In this document: positions 40,406-42,637 of the stretch, piece after piece
Layout: each line of letters starts with the position of its first letter
How positions within the stretch are numbered: the first letter of the stretch is position 1
Source of the DNA: Polaromonas sp.
GTDB taxonomy: Bacteria; Pseudomonadota; Gammaproteobacteria; Burkholderiales; Burkholderiaceae_C
DNA length: 42,637 bases
NCBI RefSeq assembly: GCF_013817205.1
Contig: NZ_JACDDD010000026.1
Span: 1-42,637, forward strand
Direction of reading: 5' to 3'
Notes under the pieces: generated by a model
Seen by the model: the letters and a program-made list of their open reading frames with translations, nothing else
Told to the model about the DNA's origin: nothing
Databases searched by the model: none
Position numbers and translations under genes: made by a program

Positions 40406-41608
40406 ATGCAGTACACCCACGAACACCTTGAAATCCAGAAAACCCTGAAGCGTTTTATCGACGCCGAAATAAACCCGCATGTGGATGAGTGGGAAGCGGC
40501 CGAAGTTTTCCCGGCTCATGAGGTCTTCAAGAAACTCGGCAACCTGGGCTTGCTGGGCCTGACGAAACCTGAGGCATACGGTGGCGCTGGCCTGGATTAT
40601 TCCTACGGCGTCGCCATGGCGGAGGCGCTGGGCCACATTGACTGCGGCGGCATCCCGATGGCCATTGGTGTGCAGACCGACATGTGCACGCCGGCGCTGG
40701 CGCGTTTCGGCAGTGAGGAGCTCAAGCGGGAGTTTCTGGCGCCTGCCATTGCGGGCGATATGGTGGGCTGTATTGGCGTGAGCGAGCCAGGCGCCGGCAG
40801 CGACGTGGCATCCATCAAGAGCCACGCGCGCAAGGATGGCGACGACTACATCATCAGCGGGCAGAAAATGTGGATCACCAACAGCCTGCAGGCTGACTGG
40901 ATGTGCATGCTGGTCAACACCGGCGACGGGCCACAGCACAAAAACAAAAGCCTGGTGATGGTGCCGATGCGCGAAGGCGGCGCGCTGCGCAAGGGTATCG
41001 AAGTCGGCAAGAAGATCAAAAAGATTGGCATGAACGCCAGCGACACCGGCCTGATTTATTTTGATGAAGTGCGCGTGCCGCAGCGCTACCTGATAGGCGC
41101 TGAAGGCTCAGGCTTCATGTACCAGATGATGCAGTTCCAGGAAGAGCGGCTGTGGTGCGCGGCCAGTTGCATCCAGTCGCTGGCCAATTGCATTGACTGG
41201 ACGGTGGAGTGGGCGCACGAGCGCAAGCTCTTTGGCGCGACGCTGGCCGATCAGCAATGGGTGCAGTTCAAACTCGCTGAAATGAAGACCGAAGTCGAGG
41301 GTCTGCGGGCCATGACCTACCGCGCCTGTGAGCTCTACGTGCAGGGCCAGGACGTGACCGAGCTGGCCTCGATGGCCAAGCTCAAGGCCGGGCGCCTGAA
41401 CCGCCTGGTTCCCGACACCTGCCTTCAGTTCTGGGGCGGCATGGGCTTCACCTGGGAGAACAAGGTGGCGCGCATGTACCGCGATGGCCGGCTCGCATCC
41501 ATAGGCGGCGGTGCCGACGAGGTGATGATGGGCATCATCGCCAAATACATGGGGCTGTCCAAAAGTGGCCGACGAGAAGCTGATGAAGGAAGGCGGGAAA
41601 CCAAATGA
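40406..41608 (+). CDS. atuD: Acyl-CoA dehydrogenase, citronellyl-CoA dehydrogenase-like
   Basis: 400 residues from ATG 40406 (CCCAAGGAAAC upstream). CGGIPMAIGVQTDMCTPALA, VGCIGVSEPGAGSDVA, MWITNSLQADWMCM and YWGGMG-like QFWGGMGFTWENKVAR closely follow Pseudomonas AtuD as I recall it, and differ from isovaleryl-CoA dehydrogenases. Predicted to oxidise citronellyl-CoA to geranyl-CoA. The end SKSGRREADEGRRETK is polar and looks unlike family C-termini; it abuts the AT-richer gene whose start overlaps this stop, so the tail may have been created by that insertion. Confidence 0.9.
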   Translation: MQYTHEHLEIQKTLKRFIDAEINPHVDEWEAAEVFPAHEVFKKLGNLGLLGLTKPEAYGGAGLDYSYGVAMAEALGHIDCGGIPMAIGVQTDMCTPALARFGSEELKREFLAPAIAGDMVGCIGVSEPGAGSDVASIKSHARKDGDDYIISGQKMWITNSLQADWMCMLVNTGDGPQHKNKSLVMVPMREGGALRKGIEVGKKIKKIGMNASDTGLIYFDEVRVPQRYLIGAEGSGFMYQMMQFQEERLWCAASCIQSLANCIDWTVEWAHERKLFGATLADQQWVQFKLAEMKTEVEGLRAMTYRACELYVQGQDVTELASMAKLKAGRLNRLVPDTCLQFWGGMGFTWENKVARMYRDGRLASIGGGADEVMMGIIAKYMGLSKSGRREADEGRRETK

Positions 41609-42057
41609 ATCCGTTTGGATGTCTTTGGACCGGCCTGAAGATTCTTCTCTCAGCGATATTTGTGATGATGGCAGGTTTTGGGCTTGTTTCGGCAATCCGA
41701 GAGCCAAGTTGGCTAGCTTTTGCAGCGGTTGTATTTGCTGGAGGTATGGCCGCCTTGCCGTGGGTGATGCTGCTAGACAAACGCAAGCGAACATTCCTGG
41801 TAGGTTTGGCAGGCATAGCACTAGGACCACTGTTCGTTTTCATGGCGTACCTAACCCTCGTTGGTGAGGGCAGCTATCCCAAAGTCTGCACCGGAAGACG
41901 CAAGTTGGGGTGTGAGCTATTCAATTGGCTTTACGAAGTTGGTGGAACACCCGCTGTCGCAGGCTTTTTTGCACTGTTTGGTGTGATGTGTTTAATCGGT
42001 GGAGTGCTAATGGTTACAAAGAGGTCACCTGTCAAGACCCACCCAATCCATGAGTGA
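41605..42057 (+). CDS. Hypothetical four-helix membrane protein, AT-richer than neighbours
   Basis: 150 residues; the ATG overlaps the atuD stop by 4 nt and the stop overlaps the next start by 8 nt. Four membrane segments near residues 12-30, 35-56, 63-85 and 114-137 (ILLSAIFVMMAGFGLVSAI, WLAFAAVVFAGGMAALPWVM, FLVGLAGIALGPLFVFMAYL, VAGFFALFGVMCLIGGVLMV). A hand count gives about 51% G+C over 41641-42000 against 70% in 41341-41400. I do not recognise a family, and atu operons are not known to me to carry such a gene. A Cys pair lies between helices 3 and 4 (VCTGRRKLGCE). Possibly a transferred gene in an established operon. Confidence 0.75.
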   Translation: MNPFGCLWTGLKILLSAIFVMMAGFGLVSAIREPSWLAFAAVVFAGGMAALPWVMLLDKRKRTFLVGLAGIALGPLFVFMAYLTLVGEGSYPKVCTGRRKLGCELFNWLYEVGGTPAVAGFFALFGVMCLIGGVLMVTKRSPVKTHPIHE

Positions 42058-42637
42058 CAAGCTGCTTATCACGCGCATCGGCGAGGTTGAACACTGGACC
42101 CTTCAGGACCCGGCCACGCGCAATGCGCTGACCGAAGAGATGGTGGCAGCGCTGGGACAGGCCTGTGAACGGGCCGCGCAGGACACGGCCTTGCGCTTTG
42201 TTGTGCTGCAAGGCAGCGCCGGCGCTTTCTGCGCGGGTGGCAGCCTGGGTGACTTCGCCCAATCGATAGGCCAGGCGCTGCCGGCCGGAGAAACCGACCC
42301 CCTGATCGCGATGAATGCCGGCTTCGGCCATCTGCTCAACGCCTTGGGCGCGCTGCCGCAGATGTTGCTGGTGGCGGTGGACGGACCGGCCATGGGCGGG
42401 GGCCTGGGGCTGGTATGTTGCGGCGATTTTGTGTTGGCGACGCCTTTCGCAGTGTTTGCCACACCGGAAGTGACGCTGGGTGTGGTGCCTGCGCAGATTG
42501 CACCGTTTGTGCACAGGCGTCTGGGGGACAGGCTGGCACGGCATCTGATGCTGTCCGGTGAAAAACTTTCCGCGCAGCAGGCCTTGGCGCAAGGTCTGGT
42601 GGACGAGGTTGCGGACGATCTGCCCGCTGCGGTGGCG
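42050..42637 (+). CDS. atuE: Enoyl-CoA hydratase family, isohexenylglutaconyl-CoA hydratase-like (3' end outside window)
   Basis: 196 codons are visible, open to the window end, starting at ATG 42050. Crotonase features: FCAGGSLGDFAQSI (oxyanion hole), VDGPAMGGGLGLVCCGDFVL, and FATPEVTLGVVPAQIAPFVH holding one catalytic Glu; the first Glu position is Leu, as in AUH/AtuE/LiuC enzymes. The NAGFGHLLNALGALPQ segment fits AtuE. It would hydrate isohexenyl-glutaconyl-CoA after the carboxylase step. About 65-75 residues are missing at the C-terminus. Confidence 0.87.
   Translation, partial: MSDKLLITRIGEVEHWTLQDPATRNALTEEMVAALGQACERAAQDTALRFVVLQGSAGAFCAGGSLGDFAQSIGQALPAGETDPLIAMNAGFGHLLNALGALPQMLLVAVDGPAMGGGLGLVCCGDFVLATPFAVFATPEVTLGVVPAQIAPFVHRRLGDRLARHLMLSGEKLSAQQALAQGLVDEVADDLPAAVA

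Noticed and set aside
41869-41888. CAGCTATCCCAAAG in the membrane-protein gene as another AGCTAT element
   Set aside because: No GCGC lead and the right arm does not match; similarity is limited to AGCTAT.

Overview
The window reads as chromosome of a GC-rich betaproteobacterium, most likely Burkholderiales, family Comamonadaceae (Polaromonas, Rhodoferax or Variovorax-like). The basis is family-level: dense operons with 4-nt ATGA overlaps, TRAP and spermidine-type ABC uptake systems, a large beta-oxidation operon led by a TetR regulator, and a short dispersed AGCTAT element that I associate from memory with this family. No rRNA, tRNA, CRISPR array, insertion sequence or phage gene was seen. 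The content is almost wholly catabolic: uptake systems, oxidoreductases, CoA-ester enzymes and their regulators.

Layout. (1) 1-5855: a sugar-acid module. A GntR/FCD regulator and TRAP transporter genes dctP, dctQ and dctM run leftward; divergently, two SDR dehydrogenases and an FAH-family hydrolase run rightward. The set resembles the non-phosphorylated L-fucose/L-fuconate pathway. dctP carries an in-frame TAG just after its signal peptide. (2) 5932-6178: remains of a hybrid histidine kinase whose middle has been deleted. (3) 6330-17779: a beta-oxidation operon: TetR, acyl-CoA dehydrogenase, DUF2147 protein, fused hydroxyacyl-CoA dehydrogenase/hydratase, hotdog protein, thiolase, alpha/beta hydrolase, acyl-CoA thioesterase, an SDR lacking the catalytic Tyr, a kappa-GST-like isomerase and an ECI2-like enoyl-CoA isomerase. 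(4) 18088-21280: two YCII/DGPF proteins, an SRPBCC protein, a VOC protein and an ECF42-type sigma factor, with a matching ECF42-type promoter inside the cluster. (5) 21363-22992: a flavin reductase-like protein and an SDR.

(6) 23007-23830: a gene graveyard: a conserved gene broken by two -1 frameshifts, and a 100-bp fossil of the promoter and 5' end of the TetR gene found intact at 37.1 kb. (7) 23831-28613: lysine/2-aminoadipate catabolism. hglS, an aminotransferase gene and an aldehyde dehydrogenase gene are coupled by ATGA overlaps, with a divergent LysR regulator. The aminotransferase has an in-frame TAG 44 codons before its natural end. (8) 28652-36732: a small membrane protein, an IclR regulator, and a divergent seven-gene operon of a PotABCD-like ABC importer and a three-subunit HcnABC/opine-oxidase-like flavoprotein dehydrogenase. 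(9) 37131-42637: an acyclic-terpene (atu-like) cluster of TetR, a PECR-like SDR, acyl-CoA carboxylase beta subunit, citronellyl-CoA dehydrogenase-like enzyme, an AT-richer membrane-protein gene and an AtuE-like hydratase cut by the window end.

The strongest unusual signals are: two Trp-position TAG codons in otherwise intact genes; a dispersed AGCTAT-N7-(R)(T/G)AGC-like element in four copies, two of which encode the hydrophobic core of signal peptides; the self-contained ECF42 module with its own promoter; the fossil TetR promoter; and a foreign-looking membrane gene inside the atu operon. I did not find a system that I can defend as wholly new. The ABC importer plus three-subunit dehydrogenase, whose substrate is unknown, is the best candidate for undescribed biochemistry.
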